61,650 nucleotides of DNA from NIOZ-UU35 sp964344175 (GCA_964344175.1 CAYFMI010000015.1:1-61650); one strand, 5' to 3'; numbered from the stretch's first letter, positions 49,187 through 58,188 are shown. A program made the numbers and translations. Notes: generated by a model not told the origin, from the letters alone.

Positions 49187-49786
49187 TTATTGAAGCACTC
49201 CTGCACTGCCACAGAATGGGCAAGTTATTGTATCTCTCCAATTTTCTATTATCTTTCCTCGTTCATTGCAACAAAGAAATTTTACAATTAGCATATCAGG
49301 CAGTTCGGGTCCAGATATTGGTCTTGGGGGAAGAATAGGTGCATCATAATCAAATTTCATTTCTATTGAAAACATTCCACGTGTACTTGTTCGGCCTCGA
49401 TTGAGTGAATCAGAAAATCCAGAAAACATCTTATGTATCTGAGGTAACATGATCTCACGAATTGCATACCGATGTATGTAATCTTGAAACTCCTGGGTCA
49501 GCATTGCACTTGAATCATCTTCATGACCACAATATGGACAAAAAAGTTGCGGTTCATCTTGATTGCTCGCATCATCTTCCTCTTCTGCGCGTACTTCGCC
49601 AATATCTAAATCGAGGCGGCGAAAAGCGGGCTGAATTACACTAGCAATATCTCCTGGGGCAACTCTTGTTTTAAAATGTCGATCACAACTGGGGCAAGTT
49701 CTTCGAAAATAATTTCCATCATCAAGGGAGAATGTAATGCTATAACGGGTAATGTCTTCAGCCTGATTTATTTCTGATTCCTTCAT
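49187..49786 (-). CDS. Zinc-ribbon protein upstream of the TIR gene
   Basis: This 199-residue protein has three C-P-x-C knuckles: CPSC near residue 31, CPYC in the middle and CPFC at the end, with a possible CC pair (FLCCNERG) between. They could form one or two zinc ribbons. The acidic insertion (EVRAEEEDDASNQDEP) separates the first two. Such proteins may sense nucleic acid or protein partners. Its position between the DrmD-like helicase and the TIR gene suggests it is the sensor or adaptor for the TIR effector. That role is inference. Confidence 0.65.
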   Translation of the reverse strand: MKESEINQAEDITRYSITFSLDDGNYFRRTCPSCDRHFKTRVAPGDIASVIQPAFRRLDLDIGEVRAEEEDDASNQDEPQLFCPYCGHEDDSSAMLTQEFQDYIHRYAIREIMLPQIHKMFSGFSDSLNRGRTSTRGMFSIEMKFDYDAPILPPRPISGPELPDMLIVKFLCCNERGKIIENWRDTITCPFCGSAGVLQ

Positions 49787-49808
49787 TGCTCAATTCCTGT
49801 TATGCCAT

Positions 49809-52800
49809 TTAGGACATTTTCTCAGGCACCAAAAAAGTTAAAGCCACAGGAAACATACGCGGCTGTGGATCAATGTAGCGCGCTCGAATGGCTCGCGTTT
49901 CTTGGTCGATTTCATCAGGAATTTGCCTGATCCTGCGGCGCAAAGCATCTACGTTGCGGTTCAGTTGTTCCATTTCGTTATCGTTGAACAACTCCAATTG
50001 CACCGGTTTGGCGATGTCATCCAGTTCACCCTCGATGGTGATTTTTAGTTCATTCAGTATCGTGGTAATGTCTTCGATTTCCCTGGCTTGTCGCTCTTCC
50101 AACAAACGCTGCATGCCGTACAAGCGGTCATTCATACGGGCTTCCAGGGCATTGACTAACGAAGGTTCGATAGCGGGCCATAATTCGATCAACCGCTCTT
50201 GCATCTTGGTGGATACTGGTTCACCGGTCGCTGCAGAAAGAGCATCTTTTGTTTGCCCGACGTTGAAACGCCGGAAGCGACCCTGGTGGATCATTCCACC
50301 CGCAGTGATTATCTCCTCGTGCAATCGGTGGCTATCTCCCCCGATGACCACCAGGCGGGCATGGGCAATAACCGCTGGGGTATCCAGGGCATGGTTGGGC
50401 GCCACGCAAGCTGTCACTCGCTGCAGCCCGCGCCGCCCCTCGGCTGACCAGATTTCCGCCCGCAGCAAACGCAGTGACATCTGTACCAGCCTGTGGTTGA
50501 GGTGGGCCAGTACCACATCATCCCTGCCTTTTGCCAGGGCATGGTCGAATACGATAGGGCGGATTTCGCCGGAATGGGGATGCGCCAATCCTTCTACACA
50601 TACAGCCCAACTGCGACTCAGGGCTGGCAGATGGAATGCTTTCCCTTTCATATCCCCCTCATCAGCTGGAATCAGCGGCGGCTGGTCAGCGATCTGCAAA
50701 GCGATATCGACCACTGCCTGTATATTTTCGGGAGAGATGCTCAACACCTGACGGGTTTCTTGTAATTGATCATAGTGTTTGGCGATCTGATCTTGAAGAT
50801 CGCGTTCGAACCTGAGCATCCTGCGTACTGCCCTGGCATCATCTTCGGCCAGTTGCGTGTCCAGCCGGCTGCGCCTGCCCAGCATGGCTTCTTCGACTTG
50901 ATGAGCGATCACTGGCCCTACTTTACCCAGATCTTCTCGGATATGCTCCACCTTTCTGGCTGCGTGCATCAGGAATTCCAAATCAGCTTCCAATTCTTCT
51001 TTTGGAACTGCTCGTGCCTCGACGTTATTTTGAAACCCTTGAGTGACAAAGTGATAGATCAGCGGAGAATGTTGCTGCCCATGGCGATCAATGCGCCCAT
51101 TGCGCTGCTCCATGCGATTGGGATTCCAGGGAATTTCACAGTGGATTAGGCGGTGACAATAGTTCTGCAAATCAATCCCCTCTGAAGCCGCGTCCGTAGC
51201 TAATAAGATCCGCACGGGACTGTGATCAGGGCTGGCCTGGAAAGCGGCTTTGATACGCTCGCGCTGGTCGGTGTCCATACCGCCGTATAGCACCATCAGG
51301 CGATCTCCCTGGGTCAAGCCTTCCGCGGCAAAAAGCGTCTGCAGCCAGCTCAGGGTTGTCAGGTACTCGGTAAAAATGATCACCCTCTCGTCACCCCATT
51401 CTCCATCCGAAGTCATCAGGGTAGACTTCAACCACTGGATCAGTGCTCTGGCTTTGCTGTCCGGGCGGAATGACGCGCCACTAGCCCAATCCTGCATCTT
51501 TGCCAGCAGCTCATGTTCTCTCGGGGCAAGTTGATCGAAGACTCGGCTGGCAGTATCAACTGCGCTTGCTGTGGCTCCCTCCTGACGTTCATCATCCGCA
51601 TACTCTTCACCCACCTGGGCGATTTGCCGCCGGAGGATGGTGATCGCTGTTGATTTTGGCTTTGTTTCGGCAGGTTGAGCGACCTTCTTTAACGTATCAA
51701 TGTGCTTTGACAGGGTTGTTTCAAAACTGGCCGGAGAAGAAAACAGGCGCTTCTTCAGCAATTTGAGTACAAATTCCGCTCCAAATCGTTCTTCTTGGGT
51801 TTTGGCATTCTTCAGGCGCAGTGCTGTATATTCCCTCAACCAACGGTGAACTTGCCGCTCCTCTTCGGTATAGGCGACTTCGATCACATCCAGTATGCGT
51901 TTTTTATATCGTGGTTCACCTGACCAATCAACTAATTCGGATTTCAAGCGCCGCACCATCACGGCTTCGAGCTGCCGACTGTCTGGGTACAATCCCCGGG
52001 CGAAACGTTGGTCATCTAATAGTTCAAGCAAGGCTGTAAAGCTTTCCAAATACCCGTTGTGGGGAGTGGCCGTCAGGAATAGATTGTGCTCGAAATGAGG
52101 AGAAATCATCCGTATTGCCTGGGTGCGTTGAGAATCCACCGCGTAATTCCCTGCTCCGGATGGTGCTACGTTATGTGCTTCATCCAATACCAGGATATCG
52201 TAGCGGCGCGGGTAGGTTACTTCGGTGGGCAGAGTCTCACGGAATAAGCGCATGGGACGATCACGCTTGATGAAATCTATCGATGTGATCAGGCGAGGGA
52301 AGTGTGTCCAGGGATTGACATGGATTCCCCGACTGCGGCGTAGCTGTTGCATCAAGTCGCTATCAACAATGCGGAATTCAAGACCGAACTTATCCCGCAT
52401 CTGGTCACGCCAGTGAATCTGCAATCCTGCCGGGCAGACCACCAAAACCGTGCGCGCCCTTCCTCGCACAATTAATTCCTGGATCACCAGACCGGCTTCG
52501 ATGGTCTTCCCCAATCCTACATCGTCAGCGATTAGCAAATTTACCCGAGGCATTTGCACTGCCCGTACCAGGGGATCCAGTTGATAATCCTCGATTTCGA
52601 TCCCACTGCGGAAGGGTGCTTGTAAAATGCGCATATCTGCTGAAGACACCGCATCCCAGCGTTCTGGCTGATCGAATCCTTTGACTTCCGGTAATCCCAC
52701 TTTGTCGTCAATGCTGACCCCCGGCTCTAGTTCCCAGATAACTTGCAGCGTTTCGCCCAGGCCATCGTCTTCAATCGAAGACAACGTGACCAAGTGTTGC

Positions 52801-52934
52801 TCACCGTTTAAAGATTGGTATAGTGGGCTAGATGGCAAACTACTCGCCTGAACATCGGCCACGACATAACGCCGTTGGCGAACTATAACGATCTGCCCTT
52901 GCTCTGGGATATCAGAATGCTGAATATCAGCCAT
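49809..52934 (-). CDS. drmD: DISARM DrmD-like SNF2 helicase
   Basis: This 1041-residue helicase matches DrmD of class 1 DISARM: ADDVGLGKTIEAG (Walker lysine 143), DEAH (251-254), LTATPHNGYLESF, and C-terminal motifs LLATDAASEGIDLQ and IPWNPNRMEQRNGRIDRHGQ. DrmD normally works with DrmMI, DrmA, DrmB, DrmC and DrmE to restrict incoming DNA. Here only an N-terminal DrmMI-like fragment accompanies it, and DrmA and DrmB are missing. The helicase itself looks intact and heads a minus-strand operon with the zinc-ribbon, TIR, methyltransferase-fragment and SWIM genes. Confidence 0.85.
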   Translation of the reverse strand: MADIQHSDIPEQGQIVIVRQRRYVVADVQASSLPSSPLYQSLNGEQHLVTLSSIEDDGLGETLQVIWELEPGVSIDDKVGLPEVKGFDQPERWDAVSSADMRILQAPFRSGIEIEDYQLDPLVRAVQMPRVNLLIADDVGLGKTIEAGLVIQELIVRGRARTVLVVCPAGLQIHWRDQMRDKFGLEFRIVDSDLMQQLRRSRGIHVNPWTHFPRLITSIDFIKRDRPMRLFRETLPTEVTYPRRYDILVLDEAHNVAPSGAGNYAVDSQRTQAIRMISPHFEHNLFLTATPHNGYLESFTALLELLDDQRFARGLYPDSRQLEAVMVRRLKSELVDWSGEPRYKKRILDVIEVAYTEEERQVHRWLREYTALRLKNAKTQEERFGAEFVLKLLKKRLFSSPASFETTLSKHIDTLKKVAQPAETKPKSTAITILRRQIAQVGEEYADDERQEGATASAVDTASRVFDQLAPREHELLAKMQDWASGASFRPDSKARALIQWLKSTLMTSDGEWGDERVIIFTEYLTTLSWLQTLFAAEGLTQGDRLMVLYGGMDTDQRERIKAAFQASPDHSPVRILLATDAASEGIDLQNYCHRLIHCEIPWNPNRMEQRNGRIDRHGQQHSPLIYHFVTQGFQNNVEARAVPKEELEADLEFLMHAARKVEHIREDLGKVGPVIAHQVEEAMLGRRSRLDTQLAEDDARAVRRMLRFERDLQDQIAKHYDQLQETRQVLSISPENIQAVVDIALQIADQPPLIPADEGDMKGKAFHLPALSRSWAVCVEGLAHPHSGEIRPIVFDHALAKGRDDVVLAHLNHRLVQMSLRLLRAEIWSAEGRRGLQRVTACVAPNHALDTPAVIAHARLVVIGGDSHRLHEEIITAGGMIHQGRFRRFNVGQTKDALSAATGEPVSTKMQERLIELWPAIEPSLVNALEARMNDRLYGMQRLLEERQAREIEDITTILNELKITIEGELDDIAKPVQLELFNDNEMEQLNRNVDALRRRIRQIPDEIDQETRAIRARYIDPQPRMFPVALTFLVPEKMS

Positions 52935-53025
52935 AATGTCTTGCCATTTGAAACTCCCCTGGCGTCAAGTGAACCTCTTCGGTAGGACAAAAACGCCGAA
53001 GTATCCCCACAACGCTGAGGCCACT

Positions 53026-53052
53026 CCTCGCTGAGGGAGTAACTGAGCGAGG
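53026..53052. other. Inverted repeat upstream of drmD
   Basis: CCTCGCT (53026-53032) and AGCGAGG (53046-53052) form a 7-bp inverted repeat about 90 bp upstream of the drmD start. It may be an operator or a terminator-like hairpin. The region 52935-53267 holds no convincing gene. Confidence 0.35.
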
Positions 53053-53267
53053 ATAATTCTTAATAAATTAGTATATCATAGCATAAGGGTAGGCTGTTCC
53101 TTCTTCACGCCTTTTCAATGTTGAACCGGTATAACGAACAGATCAATTGGAAGCATCTCGATATTGCTCTATCAACAGGTAATCTTGCTCCTTGTATTTC
53201 CCCAAAGCAGGTTACTATGTCTGAGGAGGCCAGTGCAGCCAGAGCTGGGTGACCAGAACCAAGCCGT

Positions 53268-53579
53268 TCACGGAAAGCGCAGCCAGGATGTTGAACATTG
53301 GCCTAGTGCCGATAAAAGCAGAATACCGAGAGTCGCAATGCTAGCGGACGCGATGGCGATCCCTAGCCACAGCTCCCCCGGATCCAGCATCCCCAAGAAA
53401 AACAAGGCTACCGTAATGAAGCCGATGATGGAGATTGCCCAAAAGACATTGGCAAATACCGTGGCTGTGTTTTGAGCAGATATCGATTCATAACTACTGC
53501 TAGTGGTAACTGGCTGGCAGTATGCGCCATCCCCGCTCTCCGGCGACGCGCAGCAGCTTTTTGTCAGGATATACAGCAA
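53268..53579 (-). CDS. Possible remnant of a small membrane protein
   Basis: The minus-strand frame encodes two clear membrane helices (VFWAISIIGFITVALFFLGM and LWLGIAIASASIATLGILLL), but the part with these helices has no good start codon. The ATG at 53579 lies inside the HAD gene's 3' end. I read it as a fragment of a broken membrane-protein gene. It could also be a chance frame. Confidence 0.25.
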   Translation of the reverse strand: MLYILTKSCCASPESGDGAYCQPVTTSSSYESISAQNTATVFANVFWAISIIGFITVALFFLGMLDPGELWLGIAIASASIATLGILLLSALGQCSTSWLRFP

Positions 53580-54156
53580 CTGGCATATCGCTCATTTCCA
53601 TCATCGGCAGGTCGGAAAGCGTATCGCCGTAAGCAACGATGATACGGGATGTGGGAAATAGCGCGCGCACTTTTTCGACTTTGTGTTGATAAGCATTGAC
53701 AGGTAACTCAATCCCTTTGAGCCGGCCGTCCTCGTAGATCACTTGCGTGCCGATAGCTCGAGCACCCAGTTTCCGGGCAAAGGCTTCCACGATAGGCTGA
53801 TAAGCGCTGGAGACCACCACAACTTGCGCCCCTGCAAGCCGTTTTTTCTCCAATTCAGATAGCACATCCGAACGGCATTTGGGCCACATCGCCTGATAGA
53901 CGACCGTCTCTGCCATAGCATTGATCTCGCCGATCGGCATCCCCTGCATCAGCCCAATCTCGGCTTTCATCCAGGCCGTCATCGTCTTTTGTCGGTTGAG
54001 CAAGCCCATTTTCATTAGTAGAAAGCGCGGCAGGAAACGGGCGAAGAACAGGTTATAGGCCAGCGGGCTGTAATGCGCGTTGAAATAGGTGCGAAAGCCG
54101 CGCCAACTCGATCCAGTGGTTAGCGTGCCTTCGAGGTCTGTGATGATCAAGTCCAT
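53500..54156 (-). CDS. HAD-superfamily (PSP-like) phosphatase
   Basis: This 218-residue HAD-IB-type hydrolase has motif I DLEGTL (residues 7-12), where the second Asp of the usual DxDGT is Glu. Motif II is VVVVSSAYQPIVE and motif IV is VAYGDTLSDLPMME. The fold resembles phosphoserine phosphatase-like enzymes that act on small phosphorylated metabolites or lipids. The Glu substitution is seen in some HAD families and may change the catalytic preference. It has no obvious operon link with its neighbours. Confidence 0.8.
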   Translation of the reverse strand: MDLIITDLEGTLTTGSSWRGFRTYFNAHYSPLAYNLFFARFLPRFLLMKMGLLNRQKTMTAWMKAEIGLMQGMPIGEINAMAETVVYQAMWPKCRSDVLSELEKKRLAGAQVVVVSSAYQPIVEAFARKLGARAIGTQVIYEDGRLKGIELPVNAYQHKVEKVRALFPTSRIIVAYGDTLSDLPMMEMSDMPVAVYPDKKLLRVAGERGWRILPASYH

Positions 54157-54292
54157 AATGGTTTTCGGGATGTTGGTCTGCTTGAATTAGCCCCAAAAAA
54201 TCCCACCCAGAGTGAGGGGGGCACCCTGAGCAGGACACTTTAATTATCGCAGATTATCCATGAATTTCAAGACTCAATTTTCGGGAGTCTGC

Positions 54293-55489
54293 TCATATCG
54301 AACCCATGGCACGCAAAATCTCGTCTGCACGGAAGATGCGATTGCGCCCCATCCCGGTAATCTCGCGCAGGATACCAAGCTGAACCAGTTTATTCACATA
54401 GCGCTGGGCCACTTTGTAATCGCTCACGCCAATGCCGGCTTCGATTTGCCGAACCGTTGTAATGGGCTGTCCCAACAGGAAGTCAATCACCTGTATCAAG
54501 CGGTCGAAGGCGCGTTCCTGCTTTAGCTGTTGCTGATATTGTGTCCGCAATGCGAGCAGCGCATGGACGCGCTGTTTGGCATCCAGGGATTGATCGCGCA
54601 CACCTATCAAGAAAAAACGCAGCCAGTCTTCCCAATCTCCTTTCTTGCTCACAGCCAGTAAATGTTGATAATACGCCTGCCGGTTGGCTTCAAAATACGC
54701 GCTCAGATAGAGCAGCGGTTGAGGTAATAGTCCCCATTCACAGAGCAAGAGCGCGATCAGCAGCCGACCTACACGCCCATTTCCATCAAGAAAAGGGTGG
54801 ATGGCCTCGAACTGGTAATGGATGAATGCCAGCCGGACCAAGGGGGGTAATTCGGACGGAAGATGAATAAATTTCTCGAATTGATCCAAGGCTGTGAGCA
54901 TTTCTTCCACGGGGGGAGGCACATAGGTTGCGGTTTCGATGGTCGCCCCAGGGGAGCCAATCCAGTTTTGGCTTCTGCGAAACTCCCCCGGATACCAGTG
55001 TTCACCGCGCACACTCGCCATCAAATGTTCATGGAGTTCGCGAATCAATCGCAAGCTGACGGGTAAGGTCGCCAATCGCTCCAATCCATATTCTAATGCC
55101 CGAACATAATTGTGAACTTCTTGCGCATCTGATCCAGGTTCCAAAAAGGATAACTGCACCGCTTCATAGGCATACAATTCATCTAATGTCGTACGCGTGC
55201 CCTCGATGCGCGACGACAGCACCGCTTCATGGCGCACAAACGGTTTCACCATCACATGCGGATTTGGAAATGTTTTTCCTACCTCGGCTAACTGGATCAG
55301 GGCGCGATCCGCTTCCGAGAGAATGGCCATGATACCTGCCGACCATTCGATTTTTGGCGGCAGGGGAGCGGGTACGAAAGCCCAATATCCCTTACGAGTA
55401 TGGATCATGCGGCCTGAACTAGAGTTTGTGAATTCAGCAGGGTTCATCGTATCTTTCGAAGTGTCAATTCGGATGTCAGTTATTGACAT
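54293..55489 (-). CDS. Fic-family AMPylase with C-terminal winged helix
   Basis: This 398-residue Fic protein has the catalytic loop HPFLDGNGR (231-239) and an N-terminal autoinhibitory segment SSRIEGT (92-98). The Glu there blocks ATP, so it is a class II Fic enzyme. A C-terminal winged helix (ITTVRQIEAGIGVSDYKVAQ, then RYVNKLVQLGIL) probably binds the inverted repeats at the gene's own start. Fic proteins transfer AMP to target hydroxyls. ATG 55489 is directly abutted by TATAAT on the minus strand, so the true start may be ATG 55447. Confidence 0.85.
   Translation of the reverse strand: MSITDIRIDTSKDTMNPAEFTNSSSGRMIHTRKGYWAFVPAPLPPKIEWSAGIMAILSEADRALIQLAEVGKTFPNPHVMVKPFVRHEAVLSSRIEGTRTTLDELYAYEAVQLSFLEPGSDAQEVHNYVRALEYGLERLATLPVSLRLIRELHEHLMASVRGEHWYPGEFRRSQNWIGSPGATIETATYVPPPVEEMLTALDQFEKFIHLPSELPPLVRLAFIHYQFEAIHPFLDGNGRVGRLLIALLLCEWGLLPQPLLYLSAYFEANRQAYYQHLLAVSKKGDWEDWLRFFLIGVRDQSLDAKQRVHALLALRTQYQQQLKQERAFDRLIQVIDFLLGQPITTVRQIEAGIGVSDYKVAQRYVNKLVQLGILREITGMGRNRIFRADEILRAMGSI
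55459..55488. promoter_or_regulatory. Second operator-like repeat at the fic start
   Basis: AAGTGTCAAT (55459-55468) and ATTGACA (55482-55488) repeat the half-sites of the stronger palindrome at 55500-55532. Both lie over the first codons of fic and the -10-like TATAAT, which fits autorepression by the C-terminal winged helix. Confidence 0.5.
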
Positions 55490-55499
55490 ATTATATCAT

Positions 55500-55532
55500 A
55501 AGTGTCAATATAGCCCTGCTATATTGACACTT
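55500..55532. promoter_or_regulatory. Perfect palindromic operator upstream of fic
   Basis: A perfect 15-bp inverted repeat is present: AAGTGTCAATATAGC (55500-55514) and GCTATATTGACACTT (55518-55532), with a 3-nt centre. It lies 10 bp upstream of the fic start. Confidence 0.6.
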
Positions 55533-55712
55533 ACCCGTGAGCAAAAAAATGCTCCCCATCTGGTAAAAACATTAGAAGCATCAAAATCTGGCCTTGTCCC
55601 GACTGGATCACCTTACCAATTTGAGAGTTGCCACCCAAGAAAAACTACGATAAACTATTCTCAGTCAACAGAAAAACAACTGAATAGCACAACCTCATTC
55701 GTTTGATAGATA

Positions 55713-55760
55713 CGCCGCACGTTTGCAGCATTCCCGCTGGACGTGCGGCGTTTTTGTTTT
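55713..55760 (+). terminator. Rho-independent terminator or attenuator before the replication module
   Basis: CGCCGCACGT (55713-55722) pairs perfectly with ACGTGCGGCG (55741-55750), followed by TTTTTGTTTT. It reads on the plus strand and lies 47 bp before the next gene, so it could attenuate transcription into the module. Confidence 0.65.
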
Positions 55761-55806
55761 CCCGAAGGGCTGCCTTTGGCAACTCACTACACAGAAAGGA
55801 ATCGCT

Positions 55807-56304
55807 ATGCAGAACCAAGTCACCATCGAAGGACACATCGTCAGCCAGTGGCAATATAAAAGCCGGCAATATCTGCGCCTGGCCAGCCACCGCCCGCAAC
55901 GCGGCCGCCAGGTCAATTCGGATTATGTCACTGTTCAGGCCGCGCCTGATCTGGCCTTGGACGGGGAAGCGCTCTCCCAGGGAACGCTGATCCGGGTATC
56001 GGGCAGCATCTGGGGGCGCGACATCTACGAACCTCTGCGCCGCGTGCTCGAAAAGGCCGGCATCGAGGCTGAACTACCGGATGCCCTGGCCGACCAGTTG
56101 ATCGTGCGCCCGACGACGCAAATCCTGGCTTCGCAAATCAACATCATCAGCGATCTCAAGGCTGAAAACCAGGAGAAAATGGCTGCCCAAATCAAGGAGC
56201 GCAAGCCGCGCGCGGGCAAATCTAAGCCGGCAGACACGCCGCTTCCCGCCGGAGACGCTCGCGTACAACCCGGTGTCGATCTGGCATCCTTGATCGAAGC
56301 CTGA
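55807..56304 (+). CDS. SSB-like OB-fold protein
   Basis: This 165-residue protein begins QNQVTIEGHIVSQWQYKSRQ and continues YLRLASHRP...DYVTVQAAP, then GTLIRVSGSIWGRD. That beta-barrel pattern resembles SSB/PriB-type OB folds. The C-terminal half is charged (KAENQEKMAAQIKERKPRAG) and ends in a hydrophobic tip (VDLASLIEA), unlike the acidic DDDIPF tip of the true SSB at 58189. ATG 55807 has an AGAAAGGA site. It probably binds single-stranded DNA in replication or transfer. Confidence 0.55.
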   Translation: MQNQVTIEGHIVSQWQYKSRQYLRLASHRPQRGRQVNSDYVTVQAAPDLALDGEALSQGTLIRVSGSIWGRDIYEPLRRVLEKAGIEAELPDALADQLIVRPTTQILASQINIISDLKAENQEKMAAQIKERKPRAGKSKPADTPLPAGDARVQPGVDLASLIEA

Positions 56305-56427
56305 TCGGATCTTTTCGCCAAACAACAGAACTCACCAGCACATCGATTTTTCCTAACAGAACTTGTAACGCATCTTTTCCCGGCCGCAGGCCATAATCGT
56401 AAGACCGCTATCTTCAAAGCGAAAACT

Positions 56428-56493
56428 GCACGGAAGAAGCATTCCAGCAATCTCCCCTTTCAGGAGATGGATGCCCTCTTCCGTGCTTTTTTT
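56428..56493 (+). terminator. Stacked hairpin terminator
   Basis: Three stacked helices are followed by seven T residues (56487-56493): GCACGGAAGA (56428-56437) with TCTTCCGTGC (56477-56486), GCATTCC (56439-56445) with GGATGC (56469-56474), and ATCTCC (56450-56455) with GGAGAT (56463-56468). It lies 124 bp after the OB-fold gene and is a convincing intrinsic terminator. Confidence 0.75.
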
Positions 56494-56611
56494 GTTTCAG
56501 TGATTTGCACCTTGCCATACCGCCCGAAGCAGTGTTGCTGCTGAAGGTCAATATCCAACAGAACTACTCAAATCTTTTATTGATGGGGACTGTCCTCCCC
56601 TCATCGACATC

Positions 56612-56664
56612 ACTGGCAAGCGAATCAATTTCGGTGAACGTATTCATCGATTCCGCTTGCCAGT
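56612..56664. other. Inverted repeat in the non-coding gap 56305-56918
   Basis: ACTGGCAAGCG and AATC (56612-56626) pair with GATTCCGCTTGCCAGT (56649-56664) with one bulged base. No T-run follows. I see no gene between 56305 and 56918 apart from terminators, this repeat and the CCTTCGAC-type repeat. Confidence 0.45.
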
Positions 56665-56782
56665 CTGCAATCATCCCTCATTTCTTTGGTTGATCACGGC
56701 TCTGTTTATGCAGAACTGTTGATTGTGTGATCCGTTTCCCCGGCTTTCCCAGATATATCGAATACTTGTCCTGACACCAAAG

Positions 56783-56832
56783 GTAGTCGAAGGAGCCTGC
56801 CCTGAGCTTGTTGAAGTGCTTGACGAAGGGGC
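56783..56832. repeat. CCTTCGAC...CTCAGG repeat, inverted pair
   Basis: GTAGTCGAAGGAGCCTGCCC is followed by TGAGCTTGTTGAAGTGCTTG and ACGAAGGGG. This is the reverse orientation of the repeat family found inside cpaB2 and elsewhere, here in non-coding DNA and flanked by CCTGACACC direct repeats. Confidence 0.6.
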
Positions 56833-56918
56833 CTGACCTGACACCGCAGGTGATCAAAGGGATCTACCGGGCGAACTGCACGTGCGTAGCAATATTCCAA
56901 ATAGGAGAAGGAGGACGA

Positions 56919-57059
56919 ATGACAGAAAGAGAACGGCTGCAAGCCGGCTATCTCTATCCGAAGCAGGTTGGCAATGCGCTTGAAAAAGACACCGCCTGCC
57001 CACATTACATGGATACAACCCCCAACAGAACCCCACAGAAAAGGAGGCAACGATCATGA
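56919..57059 (+). CDS. 46-residue peptide overlapping the Rad52 start
   Basis: A strong GAAGGAGG site precedes ATG 56919, and the stop overlaps the rad52 start by 4 bp (ATGA). The product is small and basic at its end (NRTPQKRRQRS). It may be a real small protein, or a leader peptide that couples translation to the Rad52 gene. Confidence 0.5.
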   Translation: MTERERLQAGYLYPKQVGNALEKDTACPHYMDTTPNRTPQKRRQRS

Positions 57060-57880
57060 GCGCAGCATCCCCTCTTGAAGGGATTGGCCGCCCGCATTCC
57101 GCCGACGAAATCATCACCTTGCTGAGCCACCCTTTGGACAAAGCTCGCGTCAAGCAGCGCAAGGGCAGCGAAGGCAAACCTGTGCCATATATCCCCGGGT
57201 ATACCGCCATCGAAACCGCCAACCAGATTTTCAACTACCGCTGGTCGTTTCACCTGATGGGTACGCCCCAGGTGATGGTCTGGGAACAGGTCGTCACCTA
57301 TTGGGACAAAGCCAAGAAGGAGCGCATACCTGTGGTTGACGCCGAAAGCGGCCAGATTGTCACCCGCAGAGCCGGGATCGTCTACGTTTCCGGCTGGGCG
57401 GAGATCACCCTGGATAGCGAAAAGGTTGTCCATTCGGATGTCGGCCGCGTCACCTTCACCGGCGACACGCCGGAAGCCATCGATACGGCCATGGCCGGCG
57501 CAGCGACCGACTGCCTGAAACGCTGCCTACGCCAGTTCGGTGACCCGTTTGGCAATCAACTCTATGACAAGCGGGTTGCCGGCAATATGGTTCAACGCAA
57601 TGGCAATGGCAACGGAAACGGCAATGGACACCGTCCGCCGGCTACCCAGGTCAAACTACCCCAGAACGCAGCAGAAGCCAAAGCCATCGCCTGTCCCATC
57701 GGCACCCCGGATCATCCTGAACTCTTGGCGATGACCCTGGGCCAGGTGGCTGAGATCGAGATCGGCCCCAAGGTGCTGGAATACCTGGTTTCCGAGAAAT
57801 ATCAAGCGGAAGACCAGGCCGGCCAGCAAGCCAAAGCCGGGGCGAAGCTGCTTCTTGCAGAGCTGCCGGTGGCGGCATAG
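57056..57880 (+). CDS. Rad52/Rad22-family single-strand annealing protein
   Basis: This 274-residue protein has the Rad52-like core (ETANQIFNYRWSFHLMG, then GRVTFTGDTPEAIDTAMAGA and ATDCLKRCLRQFGDPFGNQL). A flexible NGNGNGNGNG linker at about residues 181-191 leads to a C-terminal helical tail. Rad52-type proteins of phages and conjugative elements anneal single strands for recombination. An AAAGGAGG site precedes ATG 57056. It is followed by a small unknown gene and then SSB, a common grouping in phage and element replication modules. Confidence 0.85.
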   Translation: MSAASPLEGIGRPHSADEIITLLSHPLDKARVKQRKGSEGKPVPYIPGYTAIETANQIFNYRWSFHLMGTPQVMVWEQVVTYWDKAKKERIPVVDAESGQIVTRRAGIVYVSGWAEITLDSEKVVHSDVGRVTFTGDTPEAIDTAMAGAATDCLKRCLRQFGDPFGNQLYDKRVAGNMVQRNGNGNGNGNGHRPPATQVKLPQNAAEAKAIACPIGTPDHPELLAMTLGQVAEIEIGPKVLEYLVSEKYQAEDQAGQQAKAGAKLLLAELPVAA

Positions 57881-57889
57881 GAGTCGGAC

Positions 57890-58186
57890 ATGGAACCGAT
57901 CCCCACCCACCAGGAACTCTGGGGCGTCCCCTTTCCCATCAACGGAGAGTGGGATGCCGGTCTCACGCCGGTCTATTTCCCCCATCAAGGTCAGGGACGC
58001 TGGACAGTACGCCGCGAGCGAGAACGCTTTGTGCTGGTCTTCTACAACTTCCACACCCGCCGGGAAACCCTGCTCGATACCTTCCCACCGGATGAAGCTG
58101 GCGAAGTCGCCGCCACAACCGCCGCCCGCCGTCTGGTCGATCAGGCATACAACCCAACCCAATCACAGAACAAAGGAGCGCAGTAA
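57890..58186 (+). CDS. Hypothetical 98-residue protein between Rad52 and SSB
   Basis: It starts 9 bp after the Rad52 stop and ends 2 bp before the SSB start, so it is part of the same operon. It is a compact beta-rich protein (GLTPVYFPHQGQGRWTVRRE, then RFVLVFYNFHTRRETLLDTF) with no cysteines or membrane helix. No family is recognised. A role with the recombination proteins is suggested only by position. Confidence 0.65.
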   Translation: MEPIPTHQELWGVPFPINGEWDAGLTPVYFPHQGQGRWTVRRERERFVLVFYNFHTRRETLLDTFPPDEAGEVAATTAARRLVDQAYNPTQSQNKGAQ

Positions 58187-58188
58187 GC

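Noticed and set aside
53164..53475. Plus-strand 103-residue protein near 53164-53475
   Set aside because: It has no ribosome site and no motif. The opposite strand encodes clear membrane helices, although that gene is itself uncertain.
55490..55508. A classic sigma-70 promoter for fic built from TTGACA and TATAAT in the palindromes
   Set aside because: The TTGACA-like half-site and TATAAT are only 7 nt apart on the minus strand, and no other -35 box is well spaced. I keep only the operator call.
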